Shown here: positions 50,455 to 62,268 of the stretch, one piece after another
How the letters are laid out: each line of letters opens with the position of its first letter
Position numbering within the stretch: the first letter of the stretch is position 1
NCBI GenBank assembly: GCA_023515745.1
Contig: JALECJ010000258.1
Span: forward strand, 252,501-316,500
Length of the DNA stretch: 64,000 nt
Reading direction: 5' to 3'
Source of the DNA: Amoeboaphelidium protococcarum
Lineage: Eukaryota; Aphelidiomycota; Aphelidea
Made by a program: the position numbers and the translations under genes
Notes under the pieces: model-generated
The model's input: only the letters and a program-made list of their open reading frames with translations
The model's database searches: none
What the model was told of the DNA's origin: nothing

Positions 50455-50725
50455 TGCACTTGGATTAAAAAAAATAATTAGTTAACCTTACCGCGACTTC
50501 GATTTGTGATTAATGAATAAGTAATGGATAAAAGTTTTTGATTCTCAGTACCACCTATGAACCGTCACGATCATCATCACCAGCATCGAGCGATGGGAAG
50601 ATTTTGACACGGTTATATAATGAACATTTTATCATGAAGTTTATAGATTACTGTATTCAAGTCGCATTGAATCGGAATCAAGTTAAAGCAATTGAAACTA
50701 GTATAATCGATGGAAAGTAAAATTT

Positions 50726-51421
50726 TCATTTACAATCCGATGCTCTAAACGTTTACCTTAGCAATCGCAGTTGCAATTAGAATCCAGTGTTCGGTAAGGC
50801 CTATTTTCTCTTTGATCTCACCAGCGATAATGCACCATCATAATCCATATCATGAACAGTAATCAAATGTGCAATCACAAGACTTACACTGCGCGATACG
50901 CCTGCATAACAATTTACAAGCACTGCACAACCAGACTATTACGCAGCGAGTATTATCTCGTTACACTTTTGAATATACTCATGTTTCAACTACTGCTCGA
51001 CAACGTCATCCATCCTGATTGTGGTAATCGTTATTCCATTATCGTCGTGTTATGGACTCTACTTGAGCGGTATAGCGCTGATTATATGTCTAATGTTTAG
51101 CCTGACTAACAATGGCAAGTTGAAAGCAGCGTCCACAGATCCAACATACAAATGATCTAGAATCTAGACGGGCCTTGAGTCATCGCTTGTATCTTCTATG
51201 AACCATACATCTTTCTACTCTCTTTAATCATCACTGATAGAATTATTATTATTATCAGCGATTGAATCCAAGACTTGTTTAGATGAAAATTCTCCTGTGC
51301 CAGGCAACTTGACCTCAACGCGACGGGATCCATCAATCGCAGTGACCACAGTACCTTATTCATTCATTTTGAGTTTAGATGCTGCGTCCAACAGCTACTA
51401 TCTTAATTCAACCTTTGGCAT
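50726..51421 (-). CDS. Dual-specificity phosphatase-like protein, 231 aa
   Basis: One frame of 232 codons, ATG 51421 to TGA 50726-50728. The DSP fold covers about 85-225: ILDHLYVGSVDAAFNLPLL, a TIRMDD acid loop (Asp 138), and the P-loop VLVNCYAGVSRS (Cys 171, Arg 177), then ALSLVRSKRK and LPNTGFQLQL, which follow the P-loop in atypical and MAPK-type DSPs. The His that normally precedes the catalytic Cys (HCxxGxxRS) is Asn 170 here; the Cys, Gly and Arg are intact. It should dephosphorylate Tyr/Thr or act as a binding pseudophosphatase; the substrate is unknown. Residues 1-80 are an acidic extension. A (TA)n run touches the start codon side of the leader. Confidence 0.88.
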
Positions 51422-51440
51422 TATATATATATATATATTC
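51421..51440. repeat. (TA)n microsatellite directly upstream of the DSP start codon
   Basis: About nine TA units immediately 5' of the ATG of the minus-strand phosphatase gene, within its leader or core promoter. Confidence 0.7.
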
Positions 51441-51568
51441 TCACAGCAATTACTGTTTTCACTGAGATATCAATATCAAAAATAGATCTATAAATAAGTC
51501 AATCTACACTCAATCATAATGCAAGCAGAGTCCGGATCTTGGTCTTAATGTCAAGTATGCTTTATTAT

Positions 51569-52678
51569 TCACTGAGACTTTGTACGTAGATATGATGATA
51601 AGAGGTTAATAACGCGACTCGTAACAGATTCAGAGAGGTAGAATACAGGTAAAGAATATTACACTAAAGAATGCAACTTATAACTCTTGGTATCCTATGC
51701 TTAACGATCTGTAACATCTCCTTCAGAATCAAGAGACCAAGTTTGTGGATAAAATGCAGATAAACGCCCATTATTATCGTCCGCGGAGGGAAAATCAAAT
51801 TTGACAGGCAGCGGTTAACTAGCATAGGCTAAAATCAGACAGAATGGTTACAACAGACAATATCCAGCATATGCAGTCAAGACATCAAGATTTAGATATA
51901 CAAACAGAGTAAGAATGAATGAGTATCCAATAAAGTAGGCATACTTTTACTCCAAGTATCGGACGATCTGAGTAAAAGAGATGGACTAAGTACTACCAAC
52001 TTCAAATGATACTTTCTGCGGTAAGAACGGCTCAAATGCATACAAGGAATACAACATGCAACTCTAGATGAATGATACAATTTAAAATAGAGGCAGCGAT
52101 TAGAATGGCCATCGAGGAAGATAAAAGAGCACTTGTATCTAGATCAAGGATACTATGAGAAATACCAGCCGCTAAACTTGATTCTAAATGACGCGCTTTA
52201 TATTAACAGAGTTTGATGAAGACTATTGACTAGGATTAACAGCTTCTGGTGGATGTAACTCCGGTAAAAGCTTGGCGATATCTTGACATTTGGCCGTATT
52301 CAATTGCATAGACAGTAAGCAGAAAGGATACACCCACGCCAACATGAACAATTAATGAGCAACGGGACTCATCACTGCCACGTTGGTCATTCGCATGAAC
52401 ATTACACTTCCCATAAAGAATGCAAAATTCACCATAGACATCTTGCCTAGAATTCTCCAAACTTCCAAACAGACTTTATGACGTTACCGCAGTCCGTCTT
52501 CTGTTTGCGGCTATAACTGATTAGAGTCAACCATAGCCATATACTAAACGATGGGTAATACCAGAATTCGCGACAGGCTAAATATATTCACAGAATCAAT
52601 CACTCCATGGCAGAAGCATGTCACCTAAATGAGCATGGAAGTGGTGAGGCTCAACTCTCGCTGTTATCTAGCGGACAT
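51569..52678 (-). CDS. EI24-family membrane protein, 369 aa
   Basis: One frame of 370 codons, ATG 52678 to TGA 51569-51571. Hydrophobic segments alternate with short loops. Family marks include FCHGVIDSVN near the N-terminus, a long hydrophobic block around QLFMLAWVYPFCLL, and MLYSLYAFEPF with YLEQKYAYFIGYSFILTL in the C-terminal half, the typical EI24 (etoposide-induced 2.4) SLYAFE...YF.G pattern. EI24 proteins sit in the ER membrane and act in autophagy and ER-associated processes in animals; the fungal role is not well defined. The assignment rests on these motifs and the membrane pattern. Confidence 0.7.
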
Positions 52679-52941
52679 TATTAGAGTTGAGACAGTACTA
52701 AATTAGTTTAAATATTATTTATCGATGATAAATATATAGAGAAGACAATAGCGATGTGGTAATGGTGAAGATAAAGATCAAAGCGAGCCAAGTCGAGATC
52801 AAAACAGCGACACGATAACGAATGAACGGGGATATCTCCTCAGTACTCAAAGCTCAGTACTCAATACAGAAAAATCAAAATGAGAAGCATTGACGATATA
52901 GGGAAATAACAAAATCATGTTAATAATTCACGTAATAATAA

Positions 52942-55900
52942 TCATTGAAACAACTTCCTGCCCAAGTTGACACCTTTAGCAGCTTCATTCAGGTCATAAG
53001 AAGAGCAATCAAGGAGAATATTCTTTGGAATACCGAGTCCTTCTCCATCAGCGTGCACGAATTACATCAACTGGTCGGCTGCGTATTGTACATTCTCACT
53101 AACACCTTTCTGCTCAACATGATTTAGCAATGGATACTGAATACACCTCTGCCATATCGCGTAAATTATCATCTGAGTCGACTAATCAGGTAGATACTGT
53201 GATAGTTGTGCAAAGATGGAGTTTAGAAATTCCAGTGCATCCGCTAGCAAGTCAAGATCGGCAAACGACTTTACAATCTTTGGCCACAGCTGTAACGATA
53301 CATCTTGACACAGATTAACGGACAACATATACCTACTATTACTCAACACCGTCTTCATTGTGGAGAACTGGCACTCTAAATCATCCAGTCCTGCCACGCC
53401 AAATCGTGAATTTGCTCCTTCAGATGGAACTCCCTCAGCTTTCAAATAGGCATTAAGTAGAATGCTTCCTTATGGCTCGAGCTTAACTTCAATTGCGTGT
53501 TACCTCTTGCGTTTAAATGCAGAGGTGAGAGGAAGAACGCCACGTCCAAGTTCAATCTCTGATGCATTGGAAAGCACTGAAGCCTCAGCCATATGACAAA
53601 CAGAAAAGTTTATCGCGGGACACTGAGCTATAAGACAATTATAATCTCCACCATGCATAAAGATGCTATTATCGACTTGTAAATTTCGAGGGTGGGCAGT
53701 TGTAAATCTGACATTATTACCACTCTGAATAGTTTAAGTTTAAGCAATAACAGAGCTTCCACTTTTAATAAGAACCACTGGATTGGTTCTGGTACCATAC
53801 AATCCAGATCGAGGCTTGATATCATTAAGAGATAGTAGTTCTATTCGTAGCAATCCACTAAGACCATCATTGGTAGATTTAGATTTGCTGGCTTTATCTT
53901 TACGCCAGTAAGAGACGATACCAGTCACCTTGGATCCATCCAATAAATCATACAAAGTCTTGAGATTTCTGACCAAGTACTCGATATTAGCAAGACCAAC
54001 AATGAAAGCAAACAACTTGTCCGGCTATTCCTTCTTTTGACTCCTATTCAACGAGTCAGAGGATCCCTTCTTACTACTACCTAATAGATCCCACACAACA
54101 GAAGATAAACCTTAAGCTGACGCTGATGGCATAGCTTAGAGTTTCTGCAGTTGTTTTTAACAAAAATACTGCAAACCTTATAATACAACTTGTGCCAGCC
54201 GAGATAGTATCTATGCTTCATATACTCTATCAGTTTCGCGGAGCAAATGCAAGGACTCTTTCACTGAGGTTATAGACTAAGTTATAGCAGTCATAATATC
54301 CAGTGCACTTTAACTATGATGACCAGCTGTTGACTGCTGCGTATTGGCAAAATCATCGGCGCCGATAGCATTATCTATCCACTGGTTCATCTAACGACCA
54401 ACAGTGACCAAATACCGTTCCAAAAAAATCACGAACCACCCGGAAGCTGACTTTTCTAAACTCTTGTTATTCTTCATGAATCTTCGCCACGATTTGGACA
54501 TTGTGGAAATCAATTTCATCAACTCCAAGCCAACCTGAACAACTTCCTCCTCATTATTTAATGTCTACGTGGACACTGAAGCGGGGCGAGCATCCAAAGA
54601 CATATCACTCGCCATACTTACTATCCTGTCAGACGGTGCCAAATGTGACAACTATCCGAGGCGCTTAATCTACTCTTCTGCAGTCGATCGCAGATTCTCC
54701 ATCTCCAGGACGAAGAACTTGATGTACGTCTCCAGATTGACTGAAACAAGATCAAAGTTATCCTCATTATTAAATCCCTTACTGTAAACGTGAATATCTT
54801 CATCAATCTCGTCCAGTAGAAGATAGGCAAGTTCGCGCGCCTTCAACAGTGCAATCTCCAACTGATTCTCAGAGCCTGTCAATGGCGGTATGGCCATCTC
54901 AGCTAATTGATGAAATCTCCCGGCAGCACTTGAGCGGATCAATCCATATAACTTTTCAGTAAACCGAAACTTGCCATTTTTGAAATCATGCTCCGATATA
55001 GCAGCAGCCAGCTCCACTTGATCTTACTTGAACTCGTTCTTGACACGATTCGGTTTTCGCAATTTAGAGAATGGATCATCATTATCATTATCATTGTTAG
55101 CATAGTCCATAGTTTAAAAGTCACCAGTATTCAGATCATATTCAGCCATTCTTTTATGAGAAGAAGATTGCACCTGCGCAGAACTATTAATGTCAGATTA
55201 TATCAACTCATTCTTGTCCAACATTCGAGTGAGTAATACAATACAATCTATAGACACCTGGATATGCTCCACTGTATTCTAATCATAGGCTTTAGTTCGC
55301 TTACTTATAGGAAAGTACAGCTTGAAATTCTTAATCTGATCAGTCGTATAAACCTCCATCTTCTTCAGCATTTCTAGAACTATCGGCTTCTCATGTTCAG
55401 GTAACCAGGTGCTGCCCTTTTTGTAAACACTCTAGTAAAATTGATGATAAGCATGGAACAGTGCTCTAGCGTGAACTCGTTAATCTTGATAGTAGGAGAA
55501 CACTATTGACAGGTAGATGGTCAATCGCGATATTGCAGGCACCAACCAAACTCGGGCAAATTCATCAAGAACAGCCTGTGATTTCTTCGATAAAGTCCAG
55601 GCAACCTGCTTAATAGGATACTCGAATATGTGCTTATCTTTACCCACGCAGAGATCTCTTATAATCGAAGCTTCAAGCACAATCTTATACATTGATTGGA
55701 GATTAATCTTTCCACTAATCAGTTTATGTTATAATTATTTCAAACGAGCAAGTTCTCTACTAGCACTGCTACTACTAGCTTGACCAGATGATGACTGATT
55801 CTAAATTTATTCATATTATTATTAAGATTGAGGAGTTGTCAGCTGAATAATAGAAGCTCGATCATCCGCGAATCCAGTCATCTCAACTTCAACTAAAATA

Positions 55901-56622
55901 CTTCCACTAACCTCTCGCTACTTCCACTTATCTTTAGGAGCATCTTGAGAATTAAGCTGGAGCTGTTGACTATAAAATCCAGATTTAGCACAATCCCTCA
56001 TCACTTGTGAGTATTACAGCCTTACAGCACCCATAAATTCCTCTTTCACCTCCTAACCTGTGATAATATTATCCTTCTCCTTGTGATTATAAACAGATAT
56101 AAGCACAGATTACGAAATATCATTGACTGTTAGGGAAACTTATTAATTCCATCTAGGAGATAGAGAATCATGGACAGGCTCTGTCTGATATCTTTACTAC
56201 TAGCCGTGTAGATCACAAAATTCAATAACTGCAAAACAGTTCCGTGGCCGTCCTTTATGATCAGGTAGAAGATCCTGAGCTTGCACAAGGCGCATCACAA
56301 CATTAACTTCAGTGGCGGCACCTGGTTTCCTTTTATTGTTCATCTGACGGGAGTTTTAATTCTTGGATTCATCCGGTTCTTCATATAAGAGAGGATATCT
56401 ACTGTCCCAGAGTCTAAGATATTCCACCACAATCGGTGCAAAGCTTGGACTCTATCTCTTTTACTCTGCTCTATCCAACCATTTATAGAACGCATCTTCA
56501 GTAATAAAATCAGAGAAACTCAAACCACCATTCTCAAGCTATTCCAATCGAGGTTGAACGACCTTCTCAATGATTAAAGCAAGCTGTTTCAAATACTTTT
56601 CAGGCACCCGCTCATAACTCAT
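52942..56622 (-). CDS. C2 and MUN-domain protein (Git1/Ync13/Munc13-like), 1226 aa
   Basis: One frame of 1227 codons, ATG 56622 to TGA 52942-52944. A C2 domain (about 110-215) has EVNVVMRLVQAQDLL, SLSPRWN and FMGAVRL. The rest is long and helical, with features of MHD/MUN modules: ELAYLLLDEIDEDIHVYSKG, NLETYIKFFVLEMENL, a C-terminal QLMQFVHADGEGLGIP that fits the FHA.G.GL end of MUN proteins. Fungal relatives are S. pombe Git1 (needed for adenylate cyclase activation) and Ync13 (exocytosis/cytokinesis); animal Munc13 and BAIAP3 prime vesicles. A second C2-like stretch lies near residues 890-960 (LLRIELLSLNDIKP). Assignment is by architecture; Git1-type and Ync13-type cannot be separated. Confidence 0.75.
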
Positions 56623-57309
56623 GATTATACTATTTTTTAAAATCTAAAGTCTCAATCGATAAATGACTTTATATTTGTGACTGGGATGATAAAATGAGCG
56701 AGCGAATGAGTGAGTGATGTTGGTTTAGCAATAGGAATTAGATTGATGAAACAGAAAAGTTGAAACGAAAAGGATGATGATCAGCAACTCGAATTGTGAT
56801 CAGATCATACACTAGAGTAAACAAGTCTGTAAAGTTTACATTTATGCCCAACTTACATTTTATACTGTCAGCTTTATTTCCCGCTAGTGTTCTATTAATC
56901 TTTGCGAAATGTCTACTGTATTATGTGATGAAAAATCGCGTTCAATATCAGAACGAAGGTATAGAACGAGTCTCGACTAAAATTTTATTAAGCATACTTA
57001 AACGTACTACTATGCATTATATCTGCAAAATTGAATGGAACAATTATGGGACAGAATGAAATGATTGCTGCCATTGTCTATAATTCGGATAAATAGATTG
57101 CTTGGAAACGCACCTCGAGTAGTCGTCAGTCAGTCAGTCTGTAAATCAATGAAGCTCATTGTGCTAATAATAAATTTGATGTGCTTGCTATCAGTTTACA
57201 TTTAGATAGACTTGGTACTTTCGATATCCAAATAAATTAAGCTACGATTTTACTACCAATTAATATAATCTTAATAGTGTTTCTTGAAAAGTTATACTTT
57301 AGAAGCGTT
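56623..57309. other. Intergenic between divergent C2-MUN and kinase genes
   Basis: About 690 bp of shared promoter region, AT-rich. A plus-strand frame at 56796-57059 ending in TGA contains a hydrophobic stretch (FILSALFPASVLLIFAKCLL) but shows no homology I recognise; probably chance, possibly a tiny membrane protein. Confidence 0.4.
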
Positions 57310-58764
57310 ATGAAAAAGGCATTGAAACAGATTTTCGGTGTTGGTGGAAATGTTGAGCAGCAAAAGTAATCGCATCAGGAAAGTGCTGTGTCTGGTCACA
57401 ATGGTAGTAATAGTGGAAGTCAAACAACTGCAGTTTAATCCTCAGCATCTCTTAAGCCTCATAGTGCCCGTGGTACTAAAAATAATGGGGATTAGAAATC
57501 AGCCAAGTCTTCTGCTAAATCACTGTCTTCATCCAAAGCATCATCATCATCTGCAAAATCTCTAAATCAGCCGAAACAAGGAGCGCCGTCGTATCAACGT
57601 CCATAAAGTCCTGTGCTGCGTCCTGATATGGCAGATCTGCCAGAGTTGGGAACGTTTAAGGACCAGATCATAAATAGTGGTGCAGAAGATACTGAGAATG
57701 CATTCCGGAAGGATCAGTATAAATTTGTAAAGTCTCTCGGTCAAGGCACGTATGGCAGTGTAAAGGAGGCGATTCACTTGGCCACGGAGACTCACGTCGC
57801 AATCAAGTTGATTCCCAAAGACAAGGTGCGCAACAGAGAAGCGAGACTGCGCAATGAGTTACAAATTCTGATGAAGGCGAGACATTTGAATTTATTGGCT
57901 CTGTTGGACTGGGGATTTGGGTAGTCTCGCGTGTACATTGTGACTGAGTTGGCATCTGGCGGGGAGCTGTTTGATGTGATCATCCAACGTCGTTAATTCT
58001 ATGAGTATGATGCCGCGACAATCACTTTTGCCATACTGGATGCTATCAAGTGCCTGCATGATCATGATATTGTTCATCGCGATATCAAACCAGAGAATAT
58101 ATTTTTGCGCGATCCGGAGCATCAGGATTTCGAGAGTCTTGTCGTTGGAGATTTCGGAATATCTGCAATCCTGTCCGACAGTAAGCGATTCTTGTAGACT
58201 GTAGTGGGAAGTCCCGGGTACATGGCGGTAGAAGTGCTGATGGAAAGACCGTACGGTAAGCCGGCCGACATTTGGAGTATTGCCACTATCACTTACATCC
58301 TGCTGTGTGGTCAAATGCCTTGGCGTGGAAATGGTTCATACTCTTCCGAGTTGCAAGCAATCTTGAACAATCCGCTAGACTTCAAAGATGGCGTGTGGAA
58401 GCGTTTGGCGCCAGAAGCTCAGGATTTTCTTATGAAATGTCTAACCTTGGACCCGGATACTCGAATGACCGCAGATGAGGCATTGAATCATCCATGGATT
58501 TAGTAGAATGCAAAGCAAGCTCTTTCTATTCCACGCGAACTGACCGGAGAAGAAGTGGATCTTCTACCTGAAGTTATGGAGGGATTGAACGCTGAGAGGA
58601 GTAATGCACAATTTGTTGATGTGGATAATACTCTTGCAAACGGTTAACAAGATGTGCACCGTAGATAATCACAATCATCAATGGCCACTAGTGGATTTGG
58701 ATCCTCCGCTGATACCACTCCATCCAACAGAAGTTACGAAAACTTACACCAATTGGTCATTTGA
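57310..58764 (+). CDS. CAMK-like Ser/Thr protein kinase, 484 aa
   Basis: One frame of 485 codons, ATG 57310 to TGA 58762-58764. Residues 1-130 are Ser/Lys/Gln-rich and disordered. The kinase domain (about 135-397) has GQGTYGSV (Gly loop), THVAIKLIPKDK (catalytic Lys), TELASGGELFDVI, HDIVHRDIKPEN, VVGDFGISA (DFG), SPGYMAVEVL, KPADIWSIATITYILLCG and a terminal LDPDTRMTADEALNHPWI. The GGELF, PADIWS and NHPW features point to the CAMK group (CaMK, Chk2 or DCLK-like). No FHA or calmodulin-binding helix was identified. The usual APE motif reads AVE. The substrate is unknown; the catalytic residues are intact. Confidence 0.9.
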
Positions 58765-58909
58765 TTGATGCACTTAGTAGAACTACATACCGAAGAAGTA
58801 AAATTGATGACAACGATGACAATATAGATGAGCATAGAATTTAAATTATGTAATTCATTCATTATATATCACAACGATAAGAGTTCGCACAACATAATCC
58901 TTAAATTTA

Positions 58910-60418
58910 TCATCGACTGTAATCAATGTGTTGTAAAGACTATAGTACAAAGTCAGACTTTAGCTTTAATACCAGAGACTGACAATCCATCACACCATAA
59001 GGAATTATAAACACATCCTCTTCAATATCATACACCAGCGATGTAGGATAATTTATTCGCGGAGACACGGTTGGATACTATTCTGACTGCGGCATGGTAA
59101 AACTGTCAGATATATGAGATATCCAAAACTGACCACGACCATCTTTAAGACGATAACGGTCAAAGCAGAGACGTATAAAGTAGTTCTGATAAACGCCCAC
59201 ATGGAGAGCATCTAGAGATGATTAGTACTGAGCGACAGAGTGAACAATAGCCAGATAAGATTATTCTGTAGGAGATTCACGAAGAGACGCGAATTTGGGC
59301 ACATCACGGAGGTCAATAAAGGTAGAAGATCCACGAAGAGTTGACAAGTCGAGAGATCCGGACCTCAACTATATCATTGGCGGTAACTACATCATATGGA
59401 TGTGATCATCTTCATATTCTAGTGCAAAGCTATTACCACTAAAAGTATCCACGAAAACCAACTTGAGAGGATGGACCAAGTACAGAAACACAAGTCCATC
59501 CAGTCCTTCAGCTATTCGAAAGTACTCTCTATTGGACGCGGTGGACATATCAATCGGAACATACATCCAATTCTTTTACTTATAAGGCGCATCTTTCCAC
59601 CTTGGACTCAATTAGCTGGTGCCCAAAAATCTTAATTCTACTCCTTTAATGTAATCGAAAGACGATATGTCATCATCACCCGTCTTTTGAGAGGCATAAT
59701 CTGATCTAGCTGTTAAATTTCCAACCTGGATTTATCGTAAAAACAATCGCGGTTTTCCCCAACGTTCACTGCTAGACAAAAGAAATAATCTCTTCTAAGA
59801 GATAGCACTACCATCTCTTGCATTTTAATTCTTAGTACCAGTGCTGACATCTTTAATGTGCGGATGAGCTACAATCCATCGCGGATCCTCCTACCCAGTG
59901 TGATACGCACCAAGATCTGGAATTTCAAAATCTGGCAATCTATACATAATCTATATCTCATAATACAACGTCTTCTACTATTATTATAACTATCGCTCTT
60001 TCATCTAAGATGCATTTATAAAACCAATGACTATAGAAGACTCGGCAGGTCGGAGCATTTTCATCAGGCTCGACACTGTGCCAATAACGCCGCCGCACTG
60101 AGAACGCGACGATTCTCTCACCGCGATTAACCAGAGGCCATTCCAGTGCGTTATCGTTGGATTCCAATAGGTGCATGCACTTTTACAATAAGATTTGGCA
60201 GTCTATAAATCTAAATCCACTTCATAATCTGCTGGATAGCTAAACTGTAACTCTTGTATAGAATGAATACTTTACAAAAACTTGTCATCCTTGATGAATA
60301 ATTAGAGGTTGAACGCTGCATACAGATGATACACAAAACTCAGAGCATATACGGAAACTGCAAAGACTATGAGCAATATTAGATTACACGGATGTCTTTT
60401 ATTTCGAAGTAACCGCAT
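58910..60418 (-). CDS. Type II membrane glycosyltransferase-like protein, paralogue A, 502 aa
   Basis: One frame of 503 codons, ATG 60418 to TGA 58910-58912. A short basic start is followed by one signal-anchor helix (NLILLIVFAVSVYALSFVYHL), implying a Golgi/ER type II protein with a luminal body. The body has CTYWNPTITHWNGLWLIAVRES, HTGQEDPRWIVAHPH, KNWMYVPI, YLVHPLKLVFVDTFSG, YLAIVHSV and a terminal VFIIPYGVMDCQSLVLKL. EDPR, KNW and the final SYG.xDC.S-type block recur in a eukaryotic family of predicted glycosyltransferases; I name the class by pattern only. It is a tandem paralogue of the gene at 60579-61994. A second open frame at 59958-60176 inside it is a shadow. Confidence 0.65.
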
Positions 60419-60578
60419 AACACGCCTCAGAATCATCAATTTATTGATGGAATTTTAATAAGGAACTACGTTAATAATTGTTAAGTTCAAAAGATATTGT
60501 AAGTAAAGAGACGAAGAAGAAGAGTTTCAACAACAATTAAAGAGATTACAAAACGCATTACTCGTTACAAAAATGAAG

Positions 60579-61994
60579 TCAAATTTAAACTTTATACAGC
60601 ATATTCATCACATATCGTTTATCCATAGTGAATAGCAAAGATTCACAATCAGAGTCACCGAGGCTTATATAGAATACGTCCCCACCATCTTGAATTGTGG
60701 TTGGGTACGAAATTGAGTGAGATAGACGGCTGTCGCTACCATACGGTAAAGTGAAGTGCCGCGACATATGGCTGAGACGCCAGTTGTAATCTGTCGTCCC
60801 GTCTTCCGCGTTAATTTGGGTATACATTGATATTCTTACAAAGTGAGAGACATAGACTAGGCTCTTTTGTGTGAGCAGATGCCAATGAGCCATGGCCAAC
60901 CAGGAGGCAACTTCGCCATCCTAGCGGTAAATGTCATCCTCATCTTGGAGTGGAATTAGCGCCGAGGAGCCCAACAGTCGATCGCCTAAGCCCAAGTCAT
61001 GATACAGCAGGTGGTTGCGGAACATCATTGTCGAGTTGCCGGTTATGGTATCCACCCACATGAGTACCAATGGGGCAAGACTATACACAAAGAGAAGATT
61101 CTTATCGCGTGCAACATCTTTAAATCTCCAGTTCCAGCTAACATTTTCCCACTTGAGATTATGGACGGGCATGTGAAGCCAATTCTTCTATTTCATTGGT
61201 TCCCCTTCAAATGGCCACAACAGAAGCGGCTCTCTTGATTTCAATATTACACTTTTTTAAGAGTTATCGACATTGTTGTCGCCTGTTTAATCCCTCTGAA
61301 TTACATCAATCTTGGTGAGATGCATCCGAGCCTCTCCGTATTTCTCAAATGGAGAAATTATAAATGTATTCAGCCACCCATCTTCTTAGAATCCCTAATC
61401 GACTACCCATCGAGGATCTTCATGGCCAAAATATTTAGTCTACCACGTCCTTCGATCAGCCTCTTATAATCTCGCTAATGGCCGCACTTTGATGTGTTAA
61501 TCTCGTCCACTTTCAAGAGATCCTCTGTTAAATTCAGGCACTGATCCAATTACTTGGCCAACAACGACTGAGCTCACTTTACTCCGCGCCTTCTTTGCCA
61601 TAGACAACCACGTTCCTATGGGACCACCACAATTAGAATCCTGGGATTCTCTTACAGCGACAAGCCAAATATCTTTAGCGTATCTAATTACGGTTGGATT
61701 AAAGTATGAACAACCGAAGCGACAGTGTTCAGACAATTCCAACTAATGCCCAATTTCTCGTCTGTCCTCTGAGGTATACTCGCTGTAAGCACCAGATGAA
61801 AAGTCCAAATTTACTCTATTTATACTTTTAATAGCACGAGGATCCAGTACACTAAGATACTTTGCATTCCTCATCTAGTAGTCTCTTCGCATTGACAATA
61901 GTAGGTGGATACTGTATAAGAATGCAATTAGCACCAAGACCCGCCTAACACTGCGCTAACTAATCCAAAATCTCTGCCGAGCACTTTGTAGCAT
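60579..61994 (-). CDS. Type II membrane glycosyltransferase-like protein, paralogue B, 471 aa
   Basis: One frame of 472 codons, ATG 61994 to TGA 60579-60581. A basic N-terminus and signal anchor (RRVLVLIAFLYSIHLLLSM) precede a luminal body collinear with paralogue A: CSYFNPTVIRYAKDIWLVAVRES, FGHEDPRWVVD, FEKYGEARMHL, KNWLHMPVHNLKWE, FVYSLAPLVLMWVDTITG, HWHLLTQKSLVYVSHF and VFYISLGDSDCESLLFTM. The 160-bp gap and same orientation show a tandem duplication with strong later divergence. Likely acts on cell-wall or secretory glycans, by inference from topology and family pattern. Another frame at about 61830-62050 reads well but lacks a counterpart in paralogue A, so I take the signal-anchor frame as real. 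Confidence 0.65.
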
Positions 61995-62268
61995 AATAAT
62001 TAAAAGGCTATACAAACGCTGCTTTATAGTCTCTCAATCGATTATCTGAACGGCCCGAAAGCTTGAAACACCGAAATTCTAAACCGACAACGGCTCAGCC
62101 AAAAGCGCAGTAAATCCCGCCACACTTCCCATTTACGCGTGTATATTATAGATTAAAAATTGGGAACTCGTTAACTCAAAGATAATTAAAATGAAGACAA
62201 AATATAGAAATAGTAAACAGAAAGTGAATTCAAAGATTCGAAATATCTATTCAATAGCCACATGACAC

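Noticed and set aside
52236-52460. Separate ORF inside 51569-52678
   Set aside because: It is out of frame with the EI24-like protein, whose frame has the membrane pattern and SLYAFEPF motif.
59958-60176. A second open frame (HSVEPDENAPTCRVFYSHWF) ending in a genuine TGA, as if a separate gene or frameshift
   Set aside because: The overlapping frame carries CTYWNPTITHW...VRES, which aligns block by block with the paralogue at 60579-61994, and connects to a signal anchor and to the rest of the protein without a break. The other frame is a shadow.
61830-62050. Frame with GLGANCILIQYPPTIVNAK resembling an independent protein
   Set aside because: It overlaps the signal-anchor start of paralogue B, ends soon at TGA, and has no counterpart in paralogue A.
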